A program made the translations under genes and the position numbers. Under the pieces are notes generated by a model. The model saw nothing but the letters and a program-made list of their open reading frames with translations. It searched no databases and had not been told where the DNA came from. Positions 35,701-44,263 of a DNA stretch of 64,000 nucleotides are shown here, piece after piece. The stretch comes from Limnobacter sp. MED105 (GTDB lineage Bacteria > Pseudomonadota > Gammaproteobacteria > Burkholderiales > Burkholderiaceae_B), in the NCBI RefSeq assembly GCF_000170915.1, contig NZ_ABCT01000001.1, forward strand, positions 124,001 to 188,000. Direction: 5' to 3'. How positions within the stretch are numbered: the stretch's first letter is position 1; every line of letters begins with the position of its first letter.

Positions 35701-36606
35701 TTGAAGCATTTGTCCGATCTTGCTTTTTTCAGTGAACTGGTGCGCCACGAAAGTCTGGCCAGTGCGGCCATGGCTTTTGATGTGACACCGCCTGCTGTCA
35801 GCCGCCGACTGGCTGCACTGGAAAAAAGGCTGGGTGTTCGCCTACTTCACCGCAGTACGCGGCGCATTGGTTTGAGTGCCGAGGGTGAACGTTACCTGGC
35901 CGAGGGGGCCAACATTCTTCGTCAAATTGATGTGCTGGAGGCCACCTTGCGTGCCGGGCAAGACACCCCGCGCGGCCTGCTTCGGGTCAACGCCAGTTTG
36001 GGTTTTGGTCGCAAACACGTGGCCAATGTGGTGTCGGCTTACCATGCCGAATTCCCGGCGGTGGAGGTGATTCTGGAACTGACGGATCACCCCATTGATT
36101 TAATCGAGGGCGGCTTTGATTTGTCGGTGCGCTTTGGTGAACCGCCCGACCAAAGGCTGATTGCCCAGAAGCTGGCCAGCAACCGGCGAATATTGTGTGC
36201 GGCGCCGTCGTATTTGGCTGCGACGGGTGAATTGAACACCCCTGGCGATTTAACCCGGCACGACTGCCTGGTGATTCGGCAAGAGAACCACACGTTTAAC
36301 AATTGGCAATTGCGCAACGGCAAGCAGGAGACCACCGTCAAGGTGCATGGGCCAGTGAGTTCAAACGATGGGGATGTTTCCGTGCAATGGGCCTTGCAGG
36401 GCAAGGGTGTGTTGTTGCGCTCGGAATGGGACATTCAACAAGAACTGAAAACTGGCGTGCTGGTGCGTGTGCTGCCCGACTGGGCAGGGGCACCAGCCGA
36501 TATTTTTGCCGTGTGCCCTTATGCCAATCCCATGCCCGCCAAAACCCGCGAATTTATTCGGGTAACCCGCGAGGTGTTGGCCAGCCAGGCGGGGTTTATT
36601 GTCTAG
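35701..36606 (+). CDS. LysR-family transcriptional regulator (DmlR-like)
   Basis: 301 residues with start TTG and GAGG six to seven bases upstream. The helix-turn-helix (residues 1-60: FFSELVRHESLASAAMAFDVTPPAVSRRLAALEKRLG in parts) is canonical, and the effector domain has LRVNASLGFGRKHV and GGFDLSVRFGEP, typical of the DmlR/CrgA group. It probably regulates the divergent TauE/SafE-type exporter. The effector is unknown. Confidence 0.87.
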   Translation: MKHLSDLAFFSELVRHESLASAAMAFDVTPPAVSRRLAALEKRLGVRLLHRSTRRIGLSAEGERYLAEGANILRQIDVLEATLRAGQDTPRGLLRVNASLGFGRKHVANVVSAYHAEFPAVEVILELTDHPIDLIEGGFDLSVRFGEPPDQRLIAQKLASNRRILCAAPSYLAATGELNTPGDLTRHDCLVIRQENHTFNNWQLRNGKQETTVKVHGPVSSNDGDVSVQWALQGKGVLLRSEWDIQQELKTGVLVRVLPDWAGAPADIFAVCPYANPMPAKTREFIRVTREVLASQAGFIV

Positions 36607-36617
36607 CTTTTGGTGGC

Positions 36618-39600
36618 TTACTTGTTCACAGCCACACCCAGTTCCATCGGCACGGTTTTGTCATCATTGGCTTTGGTTTCCTTGGGTGTATCGGTTTTCA
36701 CGCGCTCGGCGGGCACACCCGCTGTGGTCAGGCCAGTGCTCACCAGTTGCTGGCGCTCTGTGGCCAAGGTTTGCAATTGTGCAGTGCTTACTTCTTCAGA
36801 ATCTTGCAGCTTTTGCGCAAGCACGGCGTAGAAGTTTTTGCCTTTCAGTGCATTCACTTCAGCGTCGCTCAGCTCGCGTGTGTCTTTGAACAAATTGGTG
36901 ATTTGTCCCAAGGCTTTGCCTGCCACACCCTGTTCCAGTTGGCCCGGGTTGGCTTTTCTGAAACCGGTTTTCAGCGAGGCCAGTTCGCCACCGCTGAAGC
37001 GTTTTTCAAACAGTGCTTCAATTGCTTTTTGAGTGGCTTCATTGTTCAAGGCCAGTGGGCCGGGGTTTTCACCCGGCTGCAGTTTTTCGCCTGCCTGTGT
37101 GGCTACAGCGCGGCGCATTTGCAGGTTTTGAATTGCGGTTTTGTCGGCTGGTGCCCAAGTGCCTTGCACGGTCAGCGCGAGGTTGGGGCGGGTGGTCAGT
37201 GCTTCGCCCAATTTTTTCAAGCCTTCCCGCTGAGAAGGGCTGAGCGTATTGGCCCCGGCGGTGAATTCAATCTTGCCCAGTTCATCTGAATCGCCACCAC
37301 CGAACAGGGCACCCAGGGCCCGGAAGGGTGCCGTCACGATTTTGGTCAGCACATTGCCAATGGCTTTCCAGACAATGGCACCGTAGCTGAACTGGGGATC
37401 GTTCAAGTCGCCTGTGATGGGCAGGCCCAAATCGATTCGGCCATTGCTGTCTTCCAGAATGGCAATTGCCAACTCAAGGGGCAGGTCGCGGCCTTGCGGG
37501 CTTTGCACACGTTCGCCCAGTTTCAGTTTGTCGACAATCACTTGGTTGCTGCTGTTGAGTTGCTGGTTTTCAATGTTGTACACCAGGTTCAACGACAACT
37601 TGCCCGACTCGATTTTTCGGTTCGCAAAGGTGCCGGAATAGGGTGTCAGGTTGCGCATTTCGACATTGCTGAATTTCACGGCAATGTCCATGTAGGCGGT
37701 GGGGTCCAGCAGGTTAATGGTGCCTTGTGCATCGGCCTCACCAAACTCATCGACTGCGCCCTTCAAAGCCAGTTCACCACGGGTACCGGGCTTGTTCGAC
37801 AAGCCATTCACCACGCCCTCCAGGCTGTGAATACGCGTACCAAACGGAATGAACAGCGACTCATCGGCAAAGTCCATTTCACTGTTGGCAATATTGAAGC
37901 GGTCAATATTGACTGCGAATGCAGAGGGAGTGTTGTCGGCCGGCTTTGCAGGTTCTTCCTTGTTGACCAAAATTCGGCTGATGTTGGTTGATTTGTCTTT
38001 CGCAATCAACAGTGCTGTGTCCAGGCCTTCAAGTGTTAAGCGCTGAATGTTCAAGCCTTGGGCATTCACGCGCAGGCCGGGGGTAAACAGCTTTCTGAAT
38101 TCGAAAAACGAGTTGTTGGTGCCGGCTTCATTCAGGCGCAGGCTGCCAATGGTCAAGCTGCCGACATAGCCCTGTTCTTTGGCGTTGTAGGTGGCTTTGC
38201 CTTTGGTGTAAACCGCCCCACTGACCAGATTCAGTTTGGCAAACTGGCCGATGAAAGGCTGAGCTGGTTTCAAGGCCAGCGCATTCACTTCCACAGTCAT
38301 TTGGGTGGCGGCGGTGCTGGGGTTGAAGTTGCCATTCACGGCGATGCTTCCGCCACTGGCCACATTCAGGCTTGCTTTCAGTGGCAGTGTTTTGGAAAGG
38401 TCTTGTGTCACACCGTTGGTTGACACCGCAATATTGTTCAAACCAATGTTCAACGCAGGGCTTACCGTTTGGTCTTGAATATTGGCATTGATGCCGGAAA
38501 GGTCGATGGTGTTGACTGCATAGGTCCAGGGCCGGGCTGGTGGATCATCGGCTGCTTTCGCAACGGGCTTGTTGGCTGGAATCCAGTCGTTAATCGTCGC
38601 CATCAAATCAAGCTCGCCCTTGGCGTTGCGCTTCACATTCACTGCACCACCTTTCACGGTGGCTGCGTTTACTTCTGCATGTTGCTCAGTCAAGTCCACT
38701 GCAATTGGACCCACTTCAATGGTGTCCAGTCCAATCGCCTTGGCTTTGTTGCTGTGGTTTAGTTGCAGGCCGGCCAGCACAACACCCGCAACGTCGGCTT
38801 TGTTGGCCTGTAAATCGAAGTTTGCATTGTTGAGGTTCAGTCTGGAAAATTTCGCAGCCGCTGATGCACCTTGGGGCTTGGCTGCAAGGCTGAATTCACG
38901 CACTTCCGCGTTGATGTTGTTGATCAGTACTTTGGGTTGTGCGGCTTCGGCGCCCGGTGTGGTCGCAGGTTCTTCTTTCAGGTTCACATCAAAGTTCAAG
39001 GCCAGGTCGGCACTGCCGGCAGGTGGGGCTGTGGGCAACAGCGGTGCCAGCAGGGGTTCAAGCTTGGCGATGTTCAAGCCGGTCAGCGAGAATTCACCTG
39101 TGGCCGACGGGTCAGCCAACTGAATTTGCGCGCGCAGTTTCAGCTCGGCGTCCAGCCCGGTCACAGCGTTCAACACAAAGTCGCCATCGGTTTCGGAACG
39201 GGTGGCCAGGTCGCGCAGCTCCAGGTTCAGTGGCGCAAAGCGGGTTTTCAGGCCATCGGGCTTGCGGCGGTCTTCGAAATCAACAGCCGCATCACTAATC
39301 AACAAATGGCTTAACAAAAATGCGGGTGGCTCGGTATTTTCTTCTTCGGGTTCATCGGTCTTGAATGTATCCAGCAGGGCGGTGAAGTTGTTCTTGCCTT
39401 CGGGCAGCAGCGCCACATTCAGGTTCAGGTTTTTCAGGTCAATTTGATCCAGCGCAACAAGGCCGGTGAACAGGTCGGCACCGGACAAATCGACGAACAG
39501 GTGGTCAAAGGCCACCAACTGCTCGCCCTCGGGTGTGGCCAGGCTCAGCTTGGGGATACGCACGGTCAGTTTGAAGGGGTTGACTTCGGGCAGTTCCATT

Positions 39601-39752
39601 TTCAGTACATGGCCCGAGCGTTCCAGCACCTGCTTTTCGGCTTGCCAGTGCACCAGGCGCGGCAAGCCAGCCCAGGCGAACAGGTAGAACAACACGACAA
39701 TGGCGAGTGGAATCAACAGTGCTTTTGAGCGCAGAATAGTCGTTAATTTCAT
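36618..39752 (-). CDS. DUF748-domain AsmA-like envelope protein
   Basis: 1044 residues. One N-terminal transmembrane helix (ALLIPLAIVVLFYLFAW) is followed by a long beta-rich periplasmic region with repeated AsmA-like segments (LNLELRDLAT, LNLASGGSIAVNG-type strands). A DUF748 core and a C-terminal OmpA-like stretch follow (IEFTAGANTLSPSQREGLKKL). The family resembles AsmA/TamB-type bridge-forming lipid-transport proteins; that role is inference. The gene is monocistronic and ends next to the LysR stop. It is the last core gene before the tRNA and the accessory region. Confidence 0.85.
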   Translation of the reverse strand: MKLTTILRSKALLIPLAIVVLFYLFAWAGLPRLVHWQAEKQVLERSGHVLKMELPEVNPFKLTVRIPKLSLATPEGEQLVAFDHLFVDLSGADLFTGLVALDQIDLKNLNLNVALLPEGKNNFTALLDTFKTDEPEEENTEPPAFLLSHLLISDAAVDFEDRRKPDGLKTRFAPLNLELRDLATRSETDGDFVLNAVTGLDAELKLRAQIQLADPSATGEFSLTGLNIAKLEPLLAPLLPTAPPAGSADLALNFDVNLKEEPATTPGAEAAQPKVLINNINAEVREFSLAAKPQGASAAAKFSRLNLNNANFDLQANKADVAGVVLAGLQLNHSNKAKAIGLDTIEVGPIAVDLTEQHAEVNAATVKGGAVNVKRNAKGELDLMATINDWIPANKPVAKAADDPPARPWTYAVNTIDLSGINANIQDQTVSPALNIGLNNIAVSTNGVTQDLSKTLPLKASLNVASGGSIAVNGNFNPSTAATQMTVEVNALALKPAQPFIGQFAKLNLVSGAVYTKGKATYNAKEQGYVGSLTIGSLRLNEAGTNNSFFEFRKLFTPGLRVNAQGLNIQRLTLEGLDTALLIAKDKSTNISRILVNKEEPAKPADNTPSAFAVNIDRFNIANSEMDFADESLFIPFGTRIHSLEGVVNGLSNKPGTRGELALKGAVDEFGEADAQGTINLLDPTAYMDIAVKFSNVEMRNLTPYSGTFANRKIESGKLSLNLVYNIENQQLNSSNQVIVDKLKLGERVQSPQGRDLPLELAIAILEDSNGRIDLGLPITGDLNDPQFSYGAIVWKAIGNVLTKIVTAPFRALGALFGGGDSDELGKIEFTAGANTLSPSQREGLKKLGEALTTRPNLALTVQGTWAPADKTAIQNLQMRRAVATQAGEKLQPGENPGPLALNNEATQKAIEALFEKRFSGGELASLKTGFRKANPGQLEQGVAGKALGQITNLFKDTRELSDAEVNALKGKNFYAVLAQKLQDSEEVSTAQLQTLATERQQLVSTGLTTAGVPAERVKTDTPKETKANDDKTVPMELGVAVNK

Positions 39753-39829
39753 TTTTTAGGTGCAATACGGTGGATAGTTGCCGTCAGTATCCTAGATACC
39801 AGCGCTGGTGTACACTAACGCCTTCTCGC

Positions 39830-39905
39830 GCGGCTGTAGCTCAGTGGATAGAGTATTGGCCTCCGAAGCCAAGGGTCGTGGGTTCGATCCCCGCCAGCCG
39901 CGCCA
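39830..39905 (+). tRNA. tRNA-Arg (anticodon CCG)
   Basis: 76 bases with a complete cloverleaf. The acceptor GCGGCTG pairs with CAGCCGC, discriminator G, encoded CCA. The D arm is TAGCTCAGTGGATAGAGTA, the anticodon stem TTGGC/GCCAA with loop CTCCGAA gives anticodon CCG, and the T loop is GGTTCGATCC. It marks the left edge of the accessory region and is a plausible integration target, but I found no repeat of its 3' end in the window. Confidence 0.96.
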
Positions 39906-39996
39906 TTTTCGTTTTCCTCCGAAAGCCCGCCGTTTGGGTGTTTCCGTCAAAAACTAGTCTTCTCTATCCAAAATCTGCTTGTTTTTCTCAGCATGT

Positions 39997-40077
39997 TTGT
40001 GCCCATTCTGTGCCCAAAAATTTTGGGCACGATGGGCACAAGAGTATCGGTTTGAAATAGGGCACACTTGTGCCCAA
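39997..40077. repeat. Palindromic cluster of TGTGCCCA sites
   Basis: Six copies of TGTGCCC or its complement lie within 80 bases: 39998-40005, 40009-40016, 40024-40030, 40033-40040, 40060-40066 and 40069-40075. The first four form one 45-bp nested palindrome centred near 40019; the last two form a smaller one. It begins 92 bases after tRNA-Arg. This is a multi-site binding array for a dimeric protein or a cruciform. The rest of 39906-40243 has no gene I can support. Confidence 0.75.
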
Positions 40078-40243
40078 ATTATTCGCTTGTTTTGATTGAG
40101 TAACCGCAATTCGGCCGAAGAAGCCATTAGGACTGATGGCTGGGACGTCTGAGTTATTTGCAAAAGCAGACTTCGGAACCTTAGCAGTTGTCGATGATAG
40201 ATCTGACCTTCGAAATCGAGTTCCAGGTTCAACATTTTGCGGC

Positions 40244-40377
40244 GAATAACCTAGGTTTATTTTTCATCCTGTTCATGCGATGCTTTGTAAATATTTGAAA
40301 TAGTTAATTTAAAGAAATCTTTTGCTATGTGCGGATAAATGGATATCGCCTTTGTTATTCGATAAATCAAGTTAGGC
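40244..40377 (+). other. Possible attC recombination site (upstream of cassette A)
   Basis: The right-hand core GTTAGGC (40371-40377) fits GTTRRRY exactly. The left box GAATAAC at 40244-40250 is imperfect. Flanks pair: AACCTAGGTTTAT on the left against the complement of ATAAATCAAGTT on the right. At 134 bases it is near the upper size seen for attC. It could be attI or a degenerate site instead. Confidence 0.45.
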
Positions 40378-40431
40378 GACCAATCCTAGCCCGCTCGCAG
40401 TTGATGGAATCATGAGAAATCGGAGGGCATA

Positions 40432-42390
40432 GTGCTAACACTCGTCAAGGCGCAGGTCTGGAAATACAAGTCCATTGAGGATTCAACGCCCGTGGCGCTT
40501 GCCGATGACGTGACGGTGCTGGTTGGCAAGAACGAGTCCGGCAAGACGGCCTTCCTCGAAGCGCTGTATAAAGCGCTGCCGCTCGGCGCCGCCGGATACG
40601 ACTACGTCGCCGATTACCCGCGCAAGGACCTGGTGCGCTACCGACCTCAGCACGAGGCGAAAAACTATCAGAAGGTCGTGCAGTTGACTTTTCGCATCGA
40701 GAAGGAGCTGGCCGACACGATCAACAAGGAAGTCTTCGGGGGTGCGCAGATCGTCGCCGCCGGCAGTACCTTCATACGCGATACGACCATCGCCAACACG
40801 AATACCATCGGCTTCCATATCGACCAGAAAGCGGCCTTGGTCGCGCAGCAGAAGCCGCTAAGCGATCTGGAGCACCAGGACGAAGTCTTTGCCGGGGCCA
40901 CGTCGCTCGCCGACGTGCTTGCCAAAATCGAAGGCCTGAACCTGCCAACGGACAACCGCCTGGCGAAGTTCGCTGCACAGTGGCGTGCACGGGCGATCAA
41001 GGCGAACGGCTGGGGACTGGTTGACGGCCATATCTGGCAGACCTACCTGTTGCCGGCACTGCCAAAGTTCCTCTACTTCGACGACTACAAGCTGCTCGAA
41101 GGCAAGATCAATCTGCCTGCGCTGCAGCAGCGCGAAGCCGCGAAGCAATTGACTGACGCCGACGAAACCGCGCAGGGGCTTCTGCAGCTCGCCGGAACGA
41201 CTCTGCAGGAGTTGATGAGCGACGAGGGCTACGAAACCGCGAAAGCGAAGCTAGAAGCCATCGGCCTGAACATCACCCAGAAGGTCTTCGAGTTCTGGAA
41301 GCAGAACCAGGACTTGGACGTAGAGTTCGATCTCAAGACCGATAGCAAGGACGTTGCGCCCTACAACAGCGGTGTCAACCTCTATATCCGCATTAAGAAC
41401 CGCCGCCACGGCGTCACGGTGCCGTTTGACCAGCGCAGCAAGGGCTTCATCTGGTTCTTCAGCTTCTTGGTCTGGTTCGACGCCGTGCAGTCGCGCGCCG
41501 CGACGCAGGACGCGCTCGTTCTTCTGCTCGACGAGCCGGGCCTGAACCTGCACGCGCTGGCGCAGGCCGACTTCCTGGCCTACATTCGCGAGCTGTCGAC
41601 GCAGCATCAGATCATCTACACGACACACTCGCCTTTCATGGTGGACAGCGCGTGCCTGGACGAAGTGCGAGTCGTCGAAGACCGCGTCAAGGAAGGCACC
41701 AAGATCACCGGTGACTTGGCCGGCTCATCGGACGAAAGCGTGTTCCCGCTGCAGGCCGCGCTCGGCTACTCCATCGCGCAGAACCTCTTCATCGCCAAGA
41801 AAAACGTCCTGATCGAAGGGCCGGCGGACCTGATTCTGCTGCAGCATATGGGCGCGTTGCTGGAAGCCAGCGACAAGCAGGGGGTGGGGGACGCGATTCT
41901 GGTGCCGGTCGGCGGTCTGGACAAGTTGGCTACCTTCGTCGCGCTGCTCGGGTCGAACAAGCTGAAGCTCGTGGTGTTGCATGACCGCGCCGCCAGCCCT
42001 AACCAGAAGCTGGAAGACCTGGTGCGGCAGAAACTGATCGAGCGCAAGCGCGTCCTCGACTTCTCCATGTTCATCGACCCGGCTCCGGCCGAAGCCGACA
42101 TCGAAGACCTGTTGCCCACCGACGCCTATATCGAAGCGTTCAACCAAGCCTACGGCAAGGAGTTGAACGGCGTGACGCTGACCGCGGCCGATCTTGGCGC
42201 GCAGCCGCGCATGATCGAGCGCATCAACCACTGGCTCAAGGCAAAGAACATCACGCTGCTGAAGGATGGCGGCTTCAACCACTACCGCGTCGCGCAGGCG
42301 GTACTGCCGGCGCTGACGGCTGCGACACTTAAGCCCGATGAACTGGCACGCTTCGAGCGCCTGTTCTCCAAAATCGGTGAGGTGCTGTGA
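40432..42390 (+). CDS. OLD-family AAA ATPase with TOPRIM-like nuclease domain
   Basis: 652 residues, start GTG with GGAGG six bases upstream. The N-terminal ABC-type ATPase has Walker A GKNESGKT, Walker B LLLDEPGLNLHA and the H-loop TTHSPFMVD. The C-terminal part has a TOPRIM-like VLIEGPADLILL and a following acidic stretch (LVVLHDR). This is the overcoming-lysogenization-defect layout, related to P2 Old and Gabija GajA, which act against phage. No GajB-type helicase is beside it. Its GC-rich codon use differs from nearby genes. It lies between two attC-like sites, so it reads as an integron cassette gene. Confidence 0.8.
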   Translation: MLTLVKAQVWKYKSIEDSTPVALADDVTVLVGKNESGKTAFLEALYKALPLGAAGYDYVADYPRKDLVRYRPQHEAKNYQKVVQLTFRIEKELADTINKEVFGGAQIVAAGSTFIRDTTIANTNTIGFHIDQKAALVAQQKPLSDLEHQDEVFAGATSLADVLAKIEGLNLPTDNRLAKFAAQWRARAIKANGWGLVDGHIWQTYLLPALPKFLYFDDYKLLEGKINLPALQQREAAKQLTDADETAQGLLQLAGTTLQELMSDEGYETAKAKLEAIGLNITQKVFEFWKQNQDLDVEFDLKTDSKDVAPYNSGVNLYIRIKNRRHGVTVPFDQRSKGFIWFFSFLVWFDAVQSRAATQDALVLLLDEPGLNLHALAQADFLAYIRELSTQHQIIYTTHSPFMVDSACLDEVRVVEDRVKEGTKITGDLAGSSDESVFPLQAALGYSIAQNLFIAKKNVLIEGPADLILLQHMGALLEASDKQGVGDAILVPVGGLDKLATFVALLGSNKLKLVVLHDRAASPNQKLEDLVRQKLIERKRVLDFSMFIDPAPAEADIEDLLPTDAYIEAFNQAYGKELNGVTLTAADLGAQPRMIERINHWLKAKNITLLKDGGFNHYRVAQAVLPALTAATLKPDELARFERLFSKIGEVL

Positions 42391-42406
42391 CAGTCTCCCC
42401 TTGGTC

Positions 42407-42466
42407 GCCTAACAACAGCATGCAGCGGACGGCGCTTCGCGCCGCCGCTGATGCTGGGCGTTAGAC
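42407..42466 (+). other. attC recombination site (59-base element)
   Basis: 60 bases bounded by GCCTAAC (RYYYAAC) and GTTAGAC (GTTRRRY), both exact fits. Between them, CAGCAT, CAGCGG and CGGCGC pair with GCGCCG, CCGCTG and ATGCTG, with extrahelical bases, the normal attC hairpin. It lies 16 bases after the OLD gene stop and 15 bases before the next gene. Confidence 0.87.
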
Positions 42467-42481
42467 CTCGTTGGTGACGCC

Positions 42482-43744
42482 GTGGGTCCAATAGCGCTCT
42501 TCGACAAATCCTTCTTGCAGTCTCTCACGCTCGATGAGTCGGTGTGGTTTGATCATTTCTTTCTGCCTGTCATCTGCCCCTTGTTTTTTGTTGAAACCCT
42601 CGCCGATCTGAGCAAGCGAACCCGTGTAGGTACACGAACTCCTGAAGACCTTGTCCGCATCATTGCGGACAAAACGCCTGTCATGTCGGGAGCGCCTTGC
42701 GTACATCACTCACAGATCTGCATAGCGAACCTGATGGGTCATGAGGCGCCGCACTTTGGTCAAGTTCCCCTTGCAGGGGGCCGACCGGTCAGAGGCGTAG
42801 ACGGCAAGGCGGGCGTCGTGTTCAAGAATTCTCCCGAAGCCGAAGCCTTCTCCCGATGGCAGCGCGGGCAATTTCAAGACATTGAACGGGAGTCGGCTTC
42901 TGCTTGGCGTGCAATGCTGTCGGATCTCAATCTGCCTGAAGTTGCGTCGAGGATGCGCGCACTTGGCATAACGCCTCAAAGCTGCAAGACGATTGAGCAA
43001 GCGTATGGCATCGCCGCCTCGCTTGTGAATACGAGATTTGCGCCGGAGCAGCAACTCGGTCTGCTCTTCTCCTTCGTTCATATCCCGCAGCATCTGTGGG
43101 GTCCCATTATTCAGCGTTGGTCGGACGCAGGCTTTCCGTCGCTGGCGGAGTTCGCAAGCTATGCGGCGCACGTGCTGAAAGTCGAGATCTTCTTCCAAAT
43201 TGCGCTCGCGGCCAATCTGATCTCTTCCGATCGGCCCTCGAATCGTGCTGACATTGCCTATCTTTTCTACTTGCCTTTCTGCCACATCTTCGTGTCGGGG
43301 GACAAACTCCACCGTCGCTGCGCACCAGCATTTCTGAGTAAACGGCAAGACTTCGTCTGGGGTCCGGACCTGAAGGCCGATATCACGCGAATCAATCAGG
43401 AACTCTCCTCTATCCCAGAGGAGGAGCGTCAGATCGGCTTGCACAAGTTGGCTCCCCAGCCGCCGGGTGACCCCGGTGGCGTCGTCGCCTCGCTGTGGAG
43501 AAAGCATGCCCCGAATGCTCAATCCTCTCGTGAGGCTCCCATCCCCTTGTCTCCGGAGGTGGAGCGAAAACTTGTCGAACACCTCAAATCGTTCACGAAG
43601 GCTCCGACGGCGCCAGATGTCGCTCGGCTACCTCAAGATAATCTCGAAAACATCGCAATCGAACGGCTGGTCCCGGCGAAGAGAGGCGGATGGTGGATCA
43701 TTCCGAAAGAAGTCGCAGATCGAGAACGGGGCGAAGAGGTATAA
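42482..43744 (+). CDS. Cassette-borne protein with PIN-like features
   Basis: 420 residues; start GTG at 42482. I do not recognise it securely. The N-terminal FDKSFLQSLTLDESVWFDHFF and FFVETLADL, and the later YLPFCHIFVSGDKLH, resemble the spaced acidic motifs of PIN-domain RNases, but the spacing is long and a match is not certain. The C-terminal ~120 residues are charged and proline-rich. It sits alone between two attC sites in the same orientation, as expected for an integron cassette. Confidence 0.65.
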   Translation: MGPIALFDKSFLQSLTLDESVWFDHFFLPVICPLFFVETLADLSKRTRVGTRTPEDLVRIIADKTPVMSGAPCVHHSQICIANLMGHEAPHFGQVPLAGGRPVRGVDGKAGVVFKNSPEAEAFSRWQRGQFQDIERESASAWRAMLSDLNLPEVASRMRALGITPQSCKTIEQAYGIAASLVNTRFAPEQQLGLLFSFVHIPQHLWGPIIQRWSDAGFPSLAEFASYAAHVLKVEIFFQIALAANLISSDRPSNRADIAYLFYLPFCHIFVSGDKLHRRCAPAFLSKRQDFVWGPDLKADITRINQELSSIPEEERQIGLHKLAPQPPGDPGGVVASLWRKHAPNAQSSREAPIPLSPEVERKLVEHLKSFTKAPTAPDVARLPQDNLENIAIERLVPAKRGGWWIIPKEVADRERGEEV

Positions 43745-43819
43745 CATAGCAATAGACACGGACGGCCTATCGGTATGCGTTCGCGTGCCTAATGTTCGCT
43801 GGTCATTTCTACGTTAAGC
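43739..43819 (+). other. Probable attC recombination site
   Basis: 81 bases from GTATAAC (imperfect left box) to GTTAAGC (fits GTTRRRY). TAACATAGCAATAGA on the left matches the complement of TCATTTCTACGTTA on the right with two or three extrahelical positions. It overlaps the stop of the preceding gene and lies 15 bases before the next start. Confidence 0.62.
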
Positions 43820-43834
43820 GTCAAGGAGAGGAAT

Positions 43835-44191
43835 GTGTCGGATTGGATGTTCGGGCGAAATGGTCAAGCCACCGTCATTTTCGATAATGATTGTTTCCGC
43901 AATAATCGAGGCCAAGTTGTAGCGTGGATAAACGGAGAAAACGTCTATTCGCTCAGAGGTCAGCATATTGGTTGGTTCGAAGGCGGTGTTCTTTACGATA
44001 ACCGCAATCAAGCTTTGGGATTTCTTCGAAATTCGACTGGTTACCTGCCAAGTCGGCCCGGGATCGGTGGTACACCGGGTGCGCTTGGTTTTGGCGGTAA
44101 GCCGGGGCGACCCGGATTAGCAGGAGCTCCCGGCAAACCAGGTCGAGGTAGCTGGTCACAGAATGACCTGGAGACGTACTTCAATGCTTGA
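43835..44191 (+). CDS. Small cassette protein, 4-fold beta-flower-like
   Basis: 118 residues, start GTG with AAGGAGAGG upstream. The N-terminal half has short repeats of the kind DNDCFRNNRGQVVAWI and YSLRGQHIGWFEGG, each a small beta unit with a WI/WF turn; this matches my memory of the 4-fold beta-flower proteins common in integron cassettes. The second half is glycine/proline-rich and collagen-like (GKPGRPGLAGAPGKPG). No enzymatic motif is visible. Flanked on both sides by attC sites. Confidence 0.72.
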   Translation: MSDWMFGRNGQATVIFDNDCFRNNRGQVVAWINGENVYSLRGQHIGWFEGGVLYDNRNQALGFLRNSTGYLPSRPGIGGTPGALGFGGKPGRPGLAGAPGKPGRGSWSQNDLETYFNA

Positions 44192-44257
44192 CAATTACGT
44201 CAACGGGATTAGTTTTCCGCTGGCGCTTCAAACCAACCCGTTAAGTTAGTGTTAGGT
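44186..44257 (+). other. attC recombination site
   Basis: 72 bases from GCTTGAC (one mismatch to RYYYAAC) to GTTAGGT (exact GTTRRRY). TTGACAATTACGTCAACGGG on the left pairs with the complement of CCCGTTAAGTTAGTGTTAG with a bulge. It overlaps the stop codon of the preceding gene and ends 6 bases before the next start, the usual tight cassette packing. Confidence 0.77.
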
Positions 44258-44263
44258 GGCTTT

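Noticed and set aside
39868-39905. Search for a direct repeat of the tRNA-Arg 3' end as attR
   Set aside because: No matching copy was seen between 40 and 64 kb, so the element's attachment site and the far boundary remain undefined.
39997-40077. CRISPR-like array
   Set aside because: The repeats are inverted half-sites of eight bases without regular spacers; there are no cas genes.
42710-43582. 290-codon frame opposite the PIN-like cassette gene
   Set aside because: Antisense, with composition of a shadow frame; cassette genes normally read in the attC direction, as the plus-strand gene does.
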